NCBI GenBank assembly: GCA_021801025.1
Contig: JAJYYK010000008.1
Coordinates: 1-64,000, forward strand
Origin: Pseudomonadota bacterium
Lineage (GTDB): Bacteria > Pseudomonadota > Gammaproteobacteria > Burkholderiales > Sulfuriferulaceae
Length of the DNA: 64,000 nt
Direction: 5' to 3'
The translations under genes were made by a program, and so were the position numbers. A model generated the notes under the pieces. The model saw only the letters and a program-made list of their open reading frames with translations, had not been told where the DNA came from and did no database searches. Numbering within the stretch: the stretch's first letter is position 1; each line of letters starts with the position of its first letter. Positions 1 to 8,935 of the stretch are shown here, piece after piece.

Positions 1-46
1 CTGAACCGCCGGCGTTTGCGAGGTACTGCAGCAGATAACATGATAA

Positions 47-72
47 GTGCCCACGTAAAAATAAGTGGGCAC
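47..72. other. Inverted repeat near the left window edge
   Basis: GTGCCCAC (47-54) is followed after ten bases by its perfect complement GTGGGCAC (65-72). There is no T-tract on either side, so it is not a clear intrinsic terminator. No gene is visible in bases 1-160; what lies to the left is outside the window. Confidence 0.4.
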
Positions 73-159
73 CATTGTCGTGATTAAACCGGGTTTCCGG
101 TAGGTGTGTCCGTTAGCCGCTTACGGTAGATGATGGGGTTAATCTGTTTCAACATTTTT

Positions 160-192
<33 letters not shown>

Positions 193-200
193 ATTCGAAT

Positions 201-1142
201 CTATTCCTTATCTGCCTGCAGCGATTTCGGAATGGGAAAAACCACATTTTCCACGACGCCGGGTAATTCTGTGATGGTCGATGTGCCATATTGCTGCAAT
301 TGGTGAATGACCGCTTGCACCAATAATTCTGGTGCAGAAGCGCCTGCCGTGACGCCGATGTGTTTTTTGCCGAATAACCAGGCCGACTCGATTTGTTGGG
401 CATCATCTACCATGTAGGCAGGAACGCCCCGGTTCTCGGCCACTTCCCGTAAACGGTTTGAGTTGGAGCTGTTGGGTGAACCCACCACAATTACCACATC
501 ACACTGTTGCGCCAGTGATTTGACGGCGTCCTGCCTGTTTTGCGTGGCATAACAAATGTCGTCTTTTTTAGGGCCGGTAATGTTGGGAAAACGCCTTTTA
601 AGCGCTTCAATAACCAGCGCCGCATCATCTACAGACAACGTGGTTTGCGTGACGTAGGCCAGATTGGTTTCATCTTTGACGCGCAGTTGGCGTACATCTT
701 CCGCCGCCTCGACCAAATACATTCCGTCTGGACTTTGCCCCATGGTGCCTTCCACTTCTGGGTGGCCTCTGTGACCGATCATAATGATCTCCATGCCTTT
801 CTCCCGCATGCGGGAGACTTCAAGGTGCACTTTTGTCACCAGGGGGCAAGTGGCATCAAACACCGTCAGGCCGAGTGAGGCGGCCTGTTCGCGCACTGAT
901 AATGACACGCCGTGCGCGCTATAAATGAGTGTGCTGCCGGAAGGAACTTCCTTCAGATCTTCAATGAAGATTGCCCCCTTTTTTTTCAAATCGTTGACCA
1001 CATAAGTGTTGTGGACGACTTCATGCCGGACATAAATAGGCGCGCCATGTTGTGCCAGAGCCCGTTCGACAATGGCAATGGCCCTGTCGACGCCTGCACA
1101 AAAACCACGAGGATTGGCAAGCAGTATTTGATGTGTAGACAT
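201..1142 (-). CDS. ispH: 4-hydroxy-3-methylbut-2-enyl diphosphate reductase (IspH/LytB)
   Basis: Last enzyme of the MEP isoprenoid pathway. It reduces HMBPP to IPP and DMAPP on a [4Fe-4S] cluster in the cytoplasm. The 313-residue protein carries the three cluster cysteines in their usual settings: [12 protein letters not shown] (Cys15), [11 protein letters not shown] (Cys99) and [11 protein letters not shown] (Cys196). Substrate-binding motifs EVVHN, SAHG and HPEVEG are present. The start at 1142 ([11 protein letters not shown]) fits the family; an upstream ATG at 1184 would add 14 residues that do not look conserved. It is the last gene of a ribF-ileS-lspA-ispH cluster, with about 100 bp between lspA and ispH. 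Confidence 0.97.
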   Translation of the reverse strand: MSTHQILLANPRGFCAGVDRAIAIVERALAQHGAPIYVRHEVVHNTYVVNDLKKKGAIFIEDLKEVPSGSTLIYSAHGVSLSVREQAASLGLTVFDATCPLVTKVHLEVSRMREKGMEIIMIGHRGHPEVEGTMGQSPDGMYLVEAAEDVRQLRVKDETNLAYVTQTTLSVDDAALVIEALKRRFPNITGPKKDDICYATQNRQDAVKSLAQQCDVVIVVGSPNSSNSNRLREVAENRGVPAYMVDDAQQIESAWLFGKKHIGVTAGASAPELLVQAVIHQLQQYGTSTITELPGVVENVVFPIPKSLQADKE

Positions 1143-1203
1143 GTCAATGCGCCTTGAATTTGGAAAGGGTCGTTGAATGGGCAATTTTACATACAGTGGT
1201 ATT

Positions 1204-1223
1204 CACTGCTCCAGTGAGCAGTG
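1204..1223. other. Hairpin between lspA and ispH
   Basis: CACTGCTC (1204-1211), loop CAGT, GAGCAGTG (1216-1223) form a perfect 8-bp stem in the short gap between lspA and ispH. No uridine tract follows in the direction of transcription. It may act in mRNA processing or weak attenuation rather than as a full terminator. Confidence 0.35.
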
Positions 1224-1241
1224 GTGCGCTGCAAACAGCAT

Positions 1242-1769
1242 TTAATCGCATCTTGTGACCTCGTCAGATGGGCGATCAACGGTCGTTTTTGTATTGGGCG
1301 TGTGATGCGGTGTGGTTTTCATCCCATCAAAAATCAAGAAGGCGGCCCCCAGTACAATGGCGGAATCCGCCACATTAAAAGCGGGCCAACCATACTGTTG
1401 AATATGAAACCACAAAAAATCAACTACATAACCCAAGGTGAGCCGGTCGAATACGTTGGCCAGTGCGCCACCCAGTACCAAACCCAGTCCAATGCGTGCC
1501 ATGAGGGACAGTGACTTGCGTTGCAGTAAAACCAGAATCACTGCGCTGGCAAGCAGTGCAATGGCGATAAAGAAAATCCGCTGCCAACCCGGTTGATCGG
1601 CAAACAGGCTAAATGCCGCGCCAGTATTGCGTGCATAAACCAAATCAAAAAAATCGGTTACCCGTTGTGCACCACCTGGCTGGAAGTGTTGCATGATCCA
1701 TGATTTACTCAGTTGATCAAAAACAATAACCGCTGCAGCAATGCCCAATGCGAAAAGGCGTTTAAGCAT
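1242..1769 (-). CDS. lspA: Lipoprotein signal peptidase (signal peptidase II)
   Basis: Inner-membrane aspartyl protease that cleaves the signal peptide of prolipoproteins after lipidation. The 175-residue protein shows four hydrophobic segments and the family motifs DQLSKSW, NTGAAFS, NVFDRL (catalytic Asp108) and FNVADSAI (catalytic Asp135). The start at 1769 (MLKRLF) is preferred over 1793 because a GGGGAG ribosome-binding site sits ten bases upstream, inside the 3' end of ileS. The start overlaps the ileS stop region by eight bases, so translation is probably coupled. The C-terminal tail after the last membrane span is slightly longer than usual. Confidence 0.95.
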   Translation of the reverse strand: MLKRLFALGIAAAVIVFDQLSKSWIMQHFQPGGAQRVTDFFDLVYARNTGAAFSLFADQPGWQRIFFIAIALLASAVILVLLQRKSLSLMARIGLGLVLGGALANVFDRLTLGYVVDFLWFHIQQYGWPAFNVADSAIVLGAAFLIFDGMKTTPHHTPNTKTTVDRPSDEVTRCD

Positions 1770-4542
1770 GATGGCGATGCTCCCCGGCGCCATGCAGATT
1801 GCTGTAACACCGCGCGCACAGTGTGGGGTGATCCGTATGGGTGCCTACATCAGTACGGTAATGCCAGCAGCGGTCACATTTTGTATGCGTGCTGGGTTGT
1901 ACTTCAATGCGGGTAGATGCGTTTGGCTCTGACTTAAGCAAAGTGGCTGCTGAGGTAATCAAGGCAAAACGCAGGTCATCACCCAAAGACGACAATGCCG
2001 CATGGTCAACCGGATTGGCGTGCAAGGTGACTTCTGCTTGTAATGAGGAGCCTATCTCGCCGTTGGCGCGCAGCGTTTCCAGCTGTTTGCGCACATCGGC
2101 GAGTGTGGCTCGGATAATCGCCCACTGGGCTGCCAGTATTTCGGCATCGGATGGCACAGGGATTTTGTGCCAGAGATGGAAAAACACACTGTCGTCGGCA
2201 TCGTCTTGTAATATTACCCAAGCTTCTTCAGCGGTAAAACTCAGGAATGGAGACATTAATTTGATCAGCGTTTGAGCGATATGATATAAGGCATTTTGCG
2301 CCGAGCGTCGAGCGGATGAATTTTCAGCTGTGGTGTACAGTCTGTCTTTGAGGATGTCGAGGTAAAAGCTCCCCAAGTCTTCTGAACAAAAAAGATGCAG
2401 GTTTTGAACGATTGAATGGAATTCATATCGGTCGTAATGCGTGAGACAGGATTTTTGAAATGCTTCGAGCATCACCAGGGCATAACGATCTATGCTCAAC
2501 CAATCATCCACGGGTAAGCTGTGACAAGCGGGATCGAAGTCGTCGAGGTTGGCCAGTAAAAACCGTAAGGTGTTCCGTATCCGTCGATAGGATTCAACCA
2601 CCCGTTTAAGAATTTCATCCGAGATGGTGAGTTCACCAGAGTAATCCGTCGAGGCAGCCCATAAACGCAAGATGTCTGCACCATACTGGTCAACGACTTT
2701 TTGTGGCGCCATGACATTGCCACGAGATTTACTCATTTTATGGCCTTGTCCATCGACGACAAAGCCATGAGTCAGCAAGGCGCGATAAGGTGCCTGGCCA
2801 TCGATGGCGCAGCCCGTGAGCAGGCTGGATTGAAACCAGCCCCGGTGTTGATCCGAACCTTCCAGATACAGGTCTGCAGGCCAGGCCAGTTCAGCGCGGG
2901 TGCGTAATACGCTGACATGGGTCACACCAGAGTCAAACCACACGTCCAGCGTATGGGAAAGTTGCTGGTATTGGTCTGCTTCAGTCCCCAACCAATGTTC
3001 AGCCGATTGTGAGAACCATGCTTCGATACCGCGAGATTCAACTTGTGTCGCAACAGCCTCAATCAGTTCTGCAGTACGTGGGTGCAAGGAACCTGTTAGC
3101 TTGTGGACGAACAAGGGAATGGGCACTCCCCAGTTGCGCTGGCGCGATACACACCAATCCGGGCGATTTTGTATCATGGCAGTGAGCCGTGCGCGGCCCC
3201 AGGCCGGAAAAAATAAAGTACTTTCAACAGCCTGGAGTGCCTGATCGCGTAATGTTTGATCGCGTTGCCCCAGTTTGTCCATGCCGATGAACCATTGTTG
3301 GGTAGCACGGAAAATAATCGGTGTTTTATGGCGCCAGCAATGGGGGTAGCTGTGTAGCAGTTTGGCTTGGGCAAATAACAGGGCGCGATCATCCAGTAAT
3401 TTGATGATGACTGGATTGGCGCTCCAAATGTCCAATCCGCCGACTTGTGGAATGGTCTCAAAGAACTTTCCTGAGTCATCGACAGGGTTGTCTACGGCCA
3501 GCTGGTATTTCAAGCCCGCCTGATAATCTTCTACCCCGTGTGCCGGGGCGGTATGGACCAGCCCGGTACCTGTTGCGGTCGTGACATGCTCTGCGAGGAT
3601 GATGGGCACTTGCCGGTCAAAAAAAGGATGTTGTAGCAGCAGGTGTTCGAGTGTTTTTCCGCTGCATTGCCCAATCACCTCTGCGGATTCAATGCCATAA
3701 CGCGCGATGGCCGCTTCAGCCAGTTCACGGGCAAGCAACAGTACGCCGCGCGGTGTCAGGATGAGGTCGTAAATCAGGTCTGCATGCACAGCAACGGCTT
3801 GATTGGCAGGCAGTGTCCATGGCGTCGTTGTCCAAATTACGGCATAAACGGGTACATTGAGAGCAGGTATCCCCAAGCGACGCGTTAACTCATCGCTATT
3901 GACCAATTCAAAACCCACATCAATCGCGGGTGATTTGCGGTCTTCGTATTCCACTTCGGCTTCAGCCAGAGCAGAACCGCAAGCCGTACACCAGTGTACT
4001 GGCTTAGCCCCTTGATACAGATAACCTTGTTGCAGAATTTTACCCAGTGAACGCATAATTTGTGCTTCGGTCGCAAAATCCATGGTGCGGTAAGGGTGCT
4101 CCCAATCCCCCAGTACGCCTAGTCGAATAAAATCAATACGCTGGCGCTCAATTTGGCTGGCGGCATACTCACGGCATAACTCACGAAAACGTGCGGGGGG
4201 AATGGATTTCCCGTGTAACTTTTCGACTTGCAATTCAATGGGCAAGCCGTGACAATCCCAACCTGGTACATAGGGAGCATCGTAACCGCTTAAGGTTTTG
4301 CTTTTGACAATGATGTCTTTCAGCACTTTATTGACGGCATGTCCAATATGAATGTCGCCATTCGCATAAGGTGGGCCGTCATGCAGGATGAATTTCGGGC
4401 GCCCGGCACTGTGCGAACGAATTTTCTGATAACGTTGCGCAGCCGTCCAGCGCGCCAGTTGTGCGGGCTCGCGTTTGGCCAGATCGCCACGCATGGGAAA
4501 AGGGGTGTCAGGCAGATTCAATGTGTTTTTGTAATCGGACAT
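1762..4542 (-). CDS. ileS: Isoleucyl-tRNA synthetase
   Basis: Charges tRNA-Ile with isoleucine. The 926-residue class I synthetase has the HIGH signature ([11 protein letters not shown], near residue 67) and the KMSKSRGN loop. It also has the CP1 editing domain between them ([12 protein letters not shown]), an anticodon-binding region, and a C-terminal zinc site (CDRCWHYR ... CARCYSNL). The size matches the bacterial type I enzyme. The ATG overlaps the ribF stop by one base (TAATG), and the 3' end overlaps lspA, so the three genes form a tight translational unit. Confidence 0.98.
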   Translation of the reverse strand: MSDYKNTLNLPDTPFPMRGDLAKREPAQLARWTAAQRYQKIRSHSAGRPKFILHDGPPYANGDIHIGHAVNKVLKDIIVKSKTLSGYDAPYVPGWDCHGLPIELQVEKLHGKSIPPARFRELCREYAASQIERQRIDFIRLGVLGDWEHPYRTMDFATEAQIMRSLGKILQQGYLYQGAKPVHWCTACGSALAEAEVEYEDRKSPAIDVGFELVNSDELTRRLGIPALNVPVYAVIWTTTPWTLPANQAVAVHADLIYDLILTPRGVLLLARELAEAAIARYGIESAEVIGQCSGKTLEHLLLQHPFFDRQVPIILAEHVTTATGTGLVHTAPAHGVEDYQAGLKYQLAVDNPVDDSGKFFETIPQVGGLDIWSANPVIIKLLDDRALLFAQAKLLHSYPHCWRHKTPIIFRATQQWFIGMDKLGQRDQTLRDQALQAVESTLFFPAWGRARLTAMIQNRPDWCVSRQRNWGVPIPLFVHKLTGSLHPRTAELIEAVATQVESRGIEAWFSQSAEHWLGTEADQYQQLSHTLDVWFDSGVTHVSVLRTRAELAWPADLYLEGSDQHRGWFQSSLLTGCAIDGQAPYRALLTHGFVVDGQGHKMSKSRGNVMAPQKVVDQYGADILRLWAASTDYSGELTISDEILKRVVESYRRIRNTLRFLLANLDDFDPACHSLPVDDWLSIDRYALVMLEAFQKSCLTHYDRYEFHSIVQNLHLFCSEDLGSFYLDILKDRLYTTAENSSARRSAQNALYHIAQTLIKLMSPFLSFTAEEAWVILQDDADDSVFFHLWHKIPVPSDAEILAAQWAIIRATLADVRKQLETLRANGEIGSSLQAEVTLHANPVDHAALSSLGDDLRFALITSAATLLKSEPNASTRIEVQPSTHTKCDRCWHYRTDVGTHTDHPTLCARCYSNLHGAGEHRHHA

Positions 4543-5477
4543 TATATTTGGGCGGTTAAGTTAAAATGTTGGCGTGCATCACGCACATCATCGTTGATTT
4601 GCTGCGTCAGCGCATCAAGATTAAGAAATTTTTGTTCATCGCGTATTTTGGATAAAAATTCAATTTCCAGTAAACGGCCATAAAGATCACCGCTAAAATC
4701 AAGTAGATGCACCTCGAGGCGAGTTTGCAATCCGGCGTTCAGGGTTGGGCGTGTACCCAGATTCGCCACCGCTGGGAGTGCATGGTCTGCAATGCCATGT
4801 ACGCGTACCAAAAATACGCCTGTCAAGGCCACATTTCTTGACTTCAGTTGCAGATTGGCAGTGGGAAATCCTAACTGGCGACCCCGTTTATCACCATGCA
4901 CCACATGCCCGCTGATACAGTATGGGCGGCCAAGCAAGCGGGTGACCAGATGGAAATTTGCCGCTGTGAGTGCATCACGGACTGCTGTGCTGGAGACGCG
5001 TATTTGATCAATGATCAAGCTGGGCATGGCCTCCAGGGCGTAAGCATATTGAACGCTTAATGTGTGGAGCAAGGCGAAGTCCCCTGCACGTTGAGCACCG
5101 AAACGAAAATCATCCCCGATAATCAAATACCGCATATCCATGCCACGCACGAGAATATCTTCAACAAAATCAGGTGCTGGCATCTGCGCCAGTGCTGAGT
5201 GAAATGGACAAACGTGGACATGTTCAACACCGCACTGCGCCAGCATGGACAGTTTGTCACGCAGACTCGACAGGCGGGCAGGGGCCCTGGTCGGTGTAAA
5301 CCACTCGCGTGGGTGCGGGTCAAACGTGACCACCGTTGCACACAAATGGTGGGTGCGTGCCAGTTCAACCACGCGTTTAAGCATGGACTGATGCCCAAGA
5401 TGCACGCCGTCAAAATTGCCGACGGTGACTGCGCTGGCTTGGGTCGCAGAGGGGTGAAGACCGTGAGTGATACGCAT
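4542..5477 (-). CDS. ribF: Bifunctional riboflavin kinase / FMN adenylyltransferase
   Basis: Makes FMN and then FAD from riboflavin and ATP. The N-terminal nucleotidyltransferase half carries [11 protein letters not shown] and the later GDDFRFG motif. The C-terminal kinase half has [16 protein letters not shown], the flavokinase PTAN signature. At 311 residues it is of normal length. It is the first gene of the ribF-ileS-lspA-ispH cluster, the usual neighbourhood in proteobacteria. No FMN riboswitch is apparent in the 255 bp upstream, which appear to hold no gene. Confidence 0.97.
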   Translation of the reverse strand: MRITHGLHPSATQASAVTVGNFDGVHLGHQSMLKRVVELARTHHLCATVVTFDPHPREWFTPTRAPARLSSLRDKLSMLAQCGVEHVHVCPFHSALAQMPAPDFVEDILVRGMDMRYLIIGDDFRFGAQRAGDFALLHTLSVQYAYALEAMPSLIIDQIRVSSTAVRDALTAANFHLVTRLLGRPYCISGHVVHGDKRGRQLGFPTANLQLKSRNVALTGVFLVRVHGIADHALPAVANLGTRPTLNAGLQTRLEVHLLDFSGDLYGRLLEIEFLSKIRDEQKFLNLDALTQQINDDVRDARQHFNLTAQI

Positions 5478-5732
5478 GAAAACTATGAACGATCCAAAAT
5501 GCAGAATTTTACCGCAATTGCGCGATCAGGTAAGCAAACAATATGCTTTTCGCCGGGATTGCTGCTTAAACCGGATATTGCATTGTTTCCGGAATGCTCG
5601 TCTTTCCATTGTTTTTCATAAAACTATTCATCGGGTATCTATCAAACAAAGGCGTCACGCCTTCATCACACGAATCAAACAAACAATAAGCAGCACAATT
5701 ATCCTGTGAATTTATGTCAAAAATATGACCCG

Positions 5733-6410
5733 TTAAGCCGCCAGGGCAACGGGTGACGCTGAGACGTCGGGTGTTGACTGGCGGCGCTGTTCAAACAGGT
5801 TGCGCAGGGCAATCAATAAACCCAAGCCAAAAAAAGCACCAGGCGGCAAGATGGCGAGCAGGAAACCAGGGTAATGGGGTAACACATGCAATACCCAGTT
5901 TTTGGCACCACTACCCAAGGCCAGGTCAATACCGGAAAGTAATGTGCCTTTACCGATAATTTCACGAATCCCGCCCAGCACCACCAACACCATGGTGACG
6001 CCCATGCCCATCATGAATCCATCGAGCAGTGAAGGTAAAAAAGGATTCTTGGAAGCAAAGGCCTCAGTGCGTGCCAGCACAATACAGTTGGTAACGATTA
6101 AAGGAACGAAAATACCCAGCACCAAATACAGAGGATGCATGAAAGCATTCATGCTCATGTCGATAATGGTGACCAAAGCAGCGATAATAAAAATATACAC
6201 TGGAATGCGGGTGTCATGGGTGACACGGTTGCGAATCAGCGAGACAGACCCATTGCTGAATGCCATGACCAATGCGGTGGCGATACCAAGACCCAGTGCA
6301 TTGATGACATTGGTGCTGATGGCCAGCAACGGACACATGCCCAATATTTGAATCATGCTGGGATTTTGTTTCCACAGACCATTTACGATAATTTCACGAT
6401 AGTCACTCAT
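5733..6410 (-). CDS. rsxE: Rsx/Rnf electron transport complex subunit E
   Basis: Integral membrane subunit of the Rsx/Rnf complex, which couples electron transfer between NADH and ferredoxin to ion movement or, in gammaproteobacteria, keeps SoxR reduced. The 225-residue protein is almost all membrane segments. It begins with the typical NGLWKQNP and contains LGMCPLLA, VTNCIVLARTEAFASKNP and a final LRNLFE. RsxE and RsxA are homologous, and both share the LGMCP motif. It is separated from rsxG by an acetyltransferase gene and by a structured 130-bp stretch, so it may have its own promoter. Confidence 0.95.
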   Translation of the reverse strand: MSDYREIIVNGLWKQNPSMIQILGMCPLLAISTNVINALGLGIATALVMAFSNGSVSLIRNRVTHDTRIPVYIFIIAALVTIIDMSMNAFMHPLYLVLGIFVPLIVTNCIVLARTEAFASKNPFLPSLLDGFMMGMGVTMVLVVLGGIREIIGKGTLLSGIDLALGSGAKNWVLHVLPHYPGFLLAILPPGAFFGLGLLIALRNLFEQRRQSTPDVSASPVALAA

Positions 6411-6434
6411 AAGTGTCTCTCAATAGTAACAGGG

Positions 6435-6565
6435 TTTGCGTATCGCCGCGTGATTCGATAAAGAACGGGCTACTTTAGTCGTGGCGGCAAGGATCATTTT
6501 TGTTACTTCCTTCATCGTCTTGATTCCGGTTCCAGTCAGGTTAGGCCGCCACCACGATACGCAAA
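6435..6565. repeat. Nested inverted-repeat element upstream of rsxE
   Basis: Two nested complementary pairs bracket this stretch. TTTGCGTATCG (6435-6445) pairs with CGATACGCAAA (6555-6565), and GTGGCGGC (6481-6488) pairs with GCCGCCAC (6545-6552). The pairs are perfect over 11 and 8 bases. The folded form would be a long two-part stem occupying nearly all of the gap between the GNAT gene and rsxE. It may be a small palindromic mobile element, a structured leader or an RNA processing site. Confidence 0.55.
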
Positions 6566-6640
6566 TTCATTCTACCTAAAAATAAGCTTTCTCCCAAATA
6601 TTTTTACTAATACAAATTGGTGGTAAACCTGGATGTTACT

Positions 6641-7093
6641 TTACTGGCCCAGTGAAAGACGAAGAGGAATCATGGTTGAAAGGCTGAATCCGTGCTTTTG
6701 ATAAAAACGTTGTGCTGATTCATTGGTGATATCAGTTAGCAGGGTAATGCGTTTGCATCCTTTCAAGTGAGCAGTCTGGATTGCTTTTTCTAAAAGCCGG
6801 GTGCCCACACCTGAACCCTGAATGTTGGGGGAAACCACCATGTCTTCCAATAAGGCAACCTGATCACCCACTGCGGTGGATACCGTATAAAGCAAATTAA
6901 CCATTCCAACTGGATAATTATTTTGACGTGCGACAAGAATAAGCCCAATTTCTGGATGGCTTATGATATGGGTCAAACCACGGTGTTGTGCTACGCGATT
7001 GGGAATGAAGTCCGCTTCCTGGGAAAACAGGATGTCCAGTAAGTCGCAAAGCGCAGGAATGTCAGGCAGTGTTGCTGGTGAAATTTGTACCAT
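6641..7093 (-). CDS. GNAT-family N-acetyltransferase
   Basis: A 150-residue protein with the acetyl-CoA fold. It has a central LLEDMVVSPNIQGSGVGTRL segment (the Q/RxxGxG/A motif A, about residues 90-110), then RITLLTDITNE and RFYQKHGFS near the end. The substrate is unknown. The start at 7093 (MVQISPAT) fits the fold; the upstream alternative at 7177 adds a non-conserved leader. It sits on the same strand between rsxG and rsxE, which is not a usual rsx operon member, so it is probably an insertion into the operon. Confidence 0.85.
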   Translation of the reverse strand: MVQISPATLPDIPALCDLLDILFSQEADFIPNRVAQHRGLTHIISHPEIGLILVARQNNYPVGMVNLLYTVSTAVGDQVALLEDMVVSPNIQGSGVGTRLLEKAIQTAHLKGCKRITLLTDITNESAQRFYQKHGFSLSTMIPLRLSLGQ

Positions 7094-7228
7094 TTCGCCT
7101 TTTCTAAACGACAGTCTTATTGTTAAGGTGAGTGCGATGTCAATCAGGCAGGGTAATTGACGCGCGGCATGGATCAATAACGCTACCCATATTTAAATGA
7201 TCGATAATTTTTAAAATAACCTGTTTTA

Positions 7229-7906
7229 TTAATATTTAATGTCACCTTTCGTTTGCTGCTTCAGTGTCAGGTTTGCTGCAGCACTTGCTGCAAACAGGCT
7301 GGGACGGTGGATTTTGGCGTATTGCAACGCATGGTGTACTGCTTCGATGACCGCGCGCGGGCTGATCGTTGCGCCGGTCATGTAGTCAAATTGTCCCCCA
7401 TCTTTTTTAACTTGCCAGTTTTCATCAGGGGTGTTTTGCAGGGATTTTCCATCAAAGCCAAGTATCCATTTGCTCTTTGCGAGATCGATGTAGTCTCCCA
7501 AGCCAGGTGTTTCATGATGTTCGACCACACGCACACCGGTAATTTGTCCGGAGGCGTTGATACCAATCAAGAGCTTTATTTTTCCGCCGTAACCATCCGG
7601 TGCCGAAGCCTCCAGTACGATCGCTACGGGTATGTTGTTCATCCGTGCTTGCCAGGCCAGACTGGTTGCCCCGTCGTTACCCAACAGCGGATCTTGAGCC
7701 AGCGTAAATTGATTGGCGACCAAATCGTTGTTGTAGCTGTGCGGAATCAGGGTTTCAGACAGTAATGCCCGGCGCGCATTGGCTTCGTTTTTTTCAATTT
7801 CCACATGGGTAATGCTGTATATAAAAGCCAGTATGCTCGTTCCCACCACGGCATAAGACAGCAAAATCCCGGATGATTTGAGTACTTGTCGAACCAGAGC
7901 GTTCAT
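7229..7906 (-). CDS. rsxG: Rsx/Rnf electron transport complex subunit G
   Basis: Membrane-anchored flavoprotein subunit facing the periplasm. After an N-terminal membrane anchor (about residues 8-30), the 225-residue protein carries the FMN-binding domain. This includes VVEHHETPGLGDYI and the flavinylation motif TGATISPRAV, whose second Thr takes covalent FMN in homologues. The start at 7906 is chosen because its ATG overlaps the rsxD stop (ATGA). The C-terminal tail is Ala/Lys-rich and not diagnostic. Confidence 0.95.
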   Translation of the reverse strand: MNALVRQVLKSSGILLSYAVVGTSILAFIYSITHVEIEKNEANARRALLSETLIPHSYNNDLVANQFTLAQDPLLGNDGATSLAWQARMNNIPVAIVLEASAPDGYGGKIKLLIGINASGQITGVRVVEHHETPGLGDYIDLAKSKWILGFDGKSLQNTPDENWQVKKDGGQFDYMTGATISPRAVIEAVHHALQYAKIHRPSLFAASAAANLTLKQQTKGDIKY

Positions 7907-8931
7907 GTTCGTACTTCCTTGTGTCCATAAGGCGGTGGTTGTGTCCATGCGTCAATGAGCGGTACTGCAATATTCATCAGTAGCACGCCGAACGCTACAC
8001 CATCCGGGTAGGCACCAAACATGCGGATGAGGTAAATGAGTAGCCCGATCCCTGCAGCGTAAATAAGTTTTCCGCGTGGCGTGGTGGCGGCTGTCACGGG
8101 GTCAGTGGCAATAAAAAAGGCGCCTAACAGGCTGCCGCCGGTTGCGATATGAAACCATGGACTGGCATATTCCGATGGATTGATGAGCCAGAACACACCG
8201 GAAATTAAGGCCAGGGAGCCTAGCAGCGCGACCGGGATGTGCCAGGTAATGATGCGTTCTTTCAGCAAATACAAACCACCCAGCAAATATGCGCCCACCA
8301 CCATTTCATTGGCGCGTCCGCCCAAATAGCCGAACATCGGCAGCTGTTCTATTTTTGCGATGGTATGGTGCAGTTTGAGTTGCGTGCGCAACGTGTCAAG
8401 TGGCGTGGCACTGGTGATGGCATCCAAAGTCCACCCGTCGGGTAAATGGTTGCTGAAAATGTAGTGGGCGGCGGCAGACCAGCCTAAAGATTCACCTGCC
8501 AGGCTGAGCGGTGCCGCCCAATGGGTCATCGGTACTGGAAAGGATACGATGAGCACAGCGTATCCCACCATCGCCGGATTAAATACATTATTGCCCAAGC
8601 CGCCGTACAAATGTTTTGCGACGATGATAGCAAAAAACAGACCGGTGACTGTCAGCCACCATGGCGCAATGGCGGGGATCGACAGTGCGAACAGCCATGC
8701 AGTGATGAGTGCACTGCCATCCAATAATGCGGCGCCTGCGGGACGCTTGCGCAATGTCATGGCAATGGCTTCCATGCTGAGTGCCGTCACAGTGGCAATG
8801 CAAAGGGAAATAATGATGGCCGGGCCATATAGCCATGCATAGACAATGATCGCCGGCAGCAACGCGAAAGCCACTTTGAGCATAATCACTGAAACACTGT
8901 TTTGGGCGGTGACGTAAGGGGATGAGAGCAT
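7903..8931 (-). CDS. rsxD: Rsx/Rnf electron transport complex subunit D
   Basis: Polytopic membrane subunit related to NqrB. The 342-residue protein starts MLSSPYVTAQNSVSVIM. The covalent-flavin region near the SATPLDTLRT motif (FMN-Thr in homologues) is present, and motifs GNNVFNPAMVGYA and FFIATDPVTAATTPRGK are clear. The start at 8931, four bases past the rsxC stop with AAGG upstream, gives family length. The longer reading (9123) would overlap rsxC by nearly 190 bp and is rejected. Confidence 0.95.
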   Translation of the reverse strand: MLSSPYVTAQNSVSVIMLKVAFALLPAIIVYAWLYGPAIIISLCIATVTALSMEAIAMTLRKRPAGAALLDGSALITAWLFALSIPAIAPWWLTVTGLFFAIIVAKHLYGGLGNNVFNPAMVGYAVLIVSFPVPMTHWAAPLSLAGESLGWSAAAHYIFSNHLPDGWTLDAITSATPLDTLRTQLKLHHTIAKIEQLPMFGYLGGRANEMVVGAYLLGGLYLLKERIITWHIPVALLGSLALISGVFWLINPSEYASPWFHIATGGSLLGAFFIATDPVTAATTPRGKLIYAAGIGLLIYLIRMFGAYPDGVAFGVLLMNIAVPLIDAWTQPPPYGHKEVRT

Positions 8932-8935
8932 AGCG

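Noticed and set aside
5478-5732. FMN riboswitch upstream of ribF
   Set aside because: No RFN-element motifs are recognisable in this gap.
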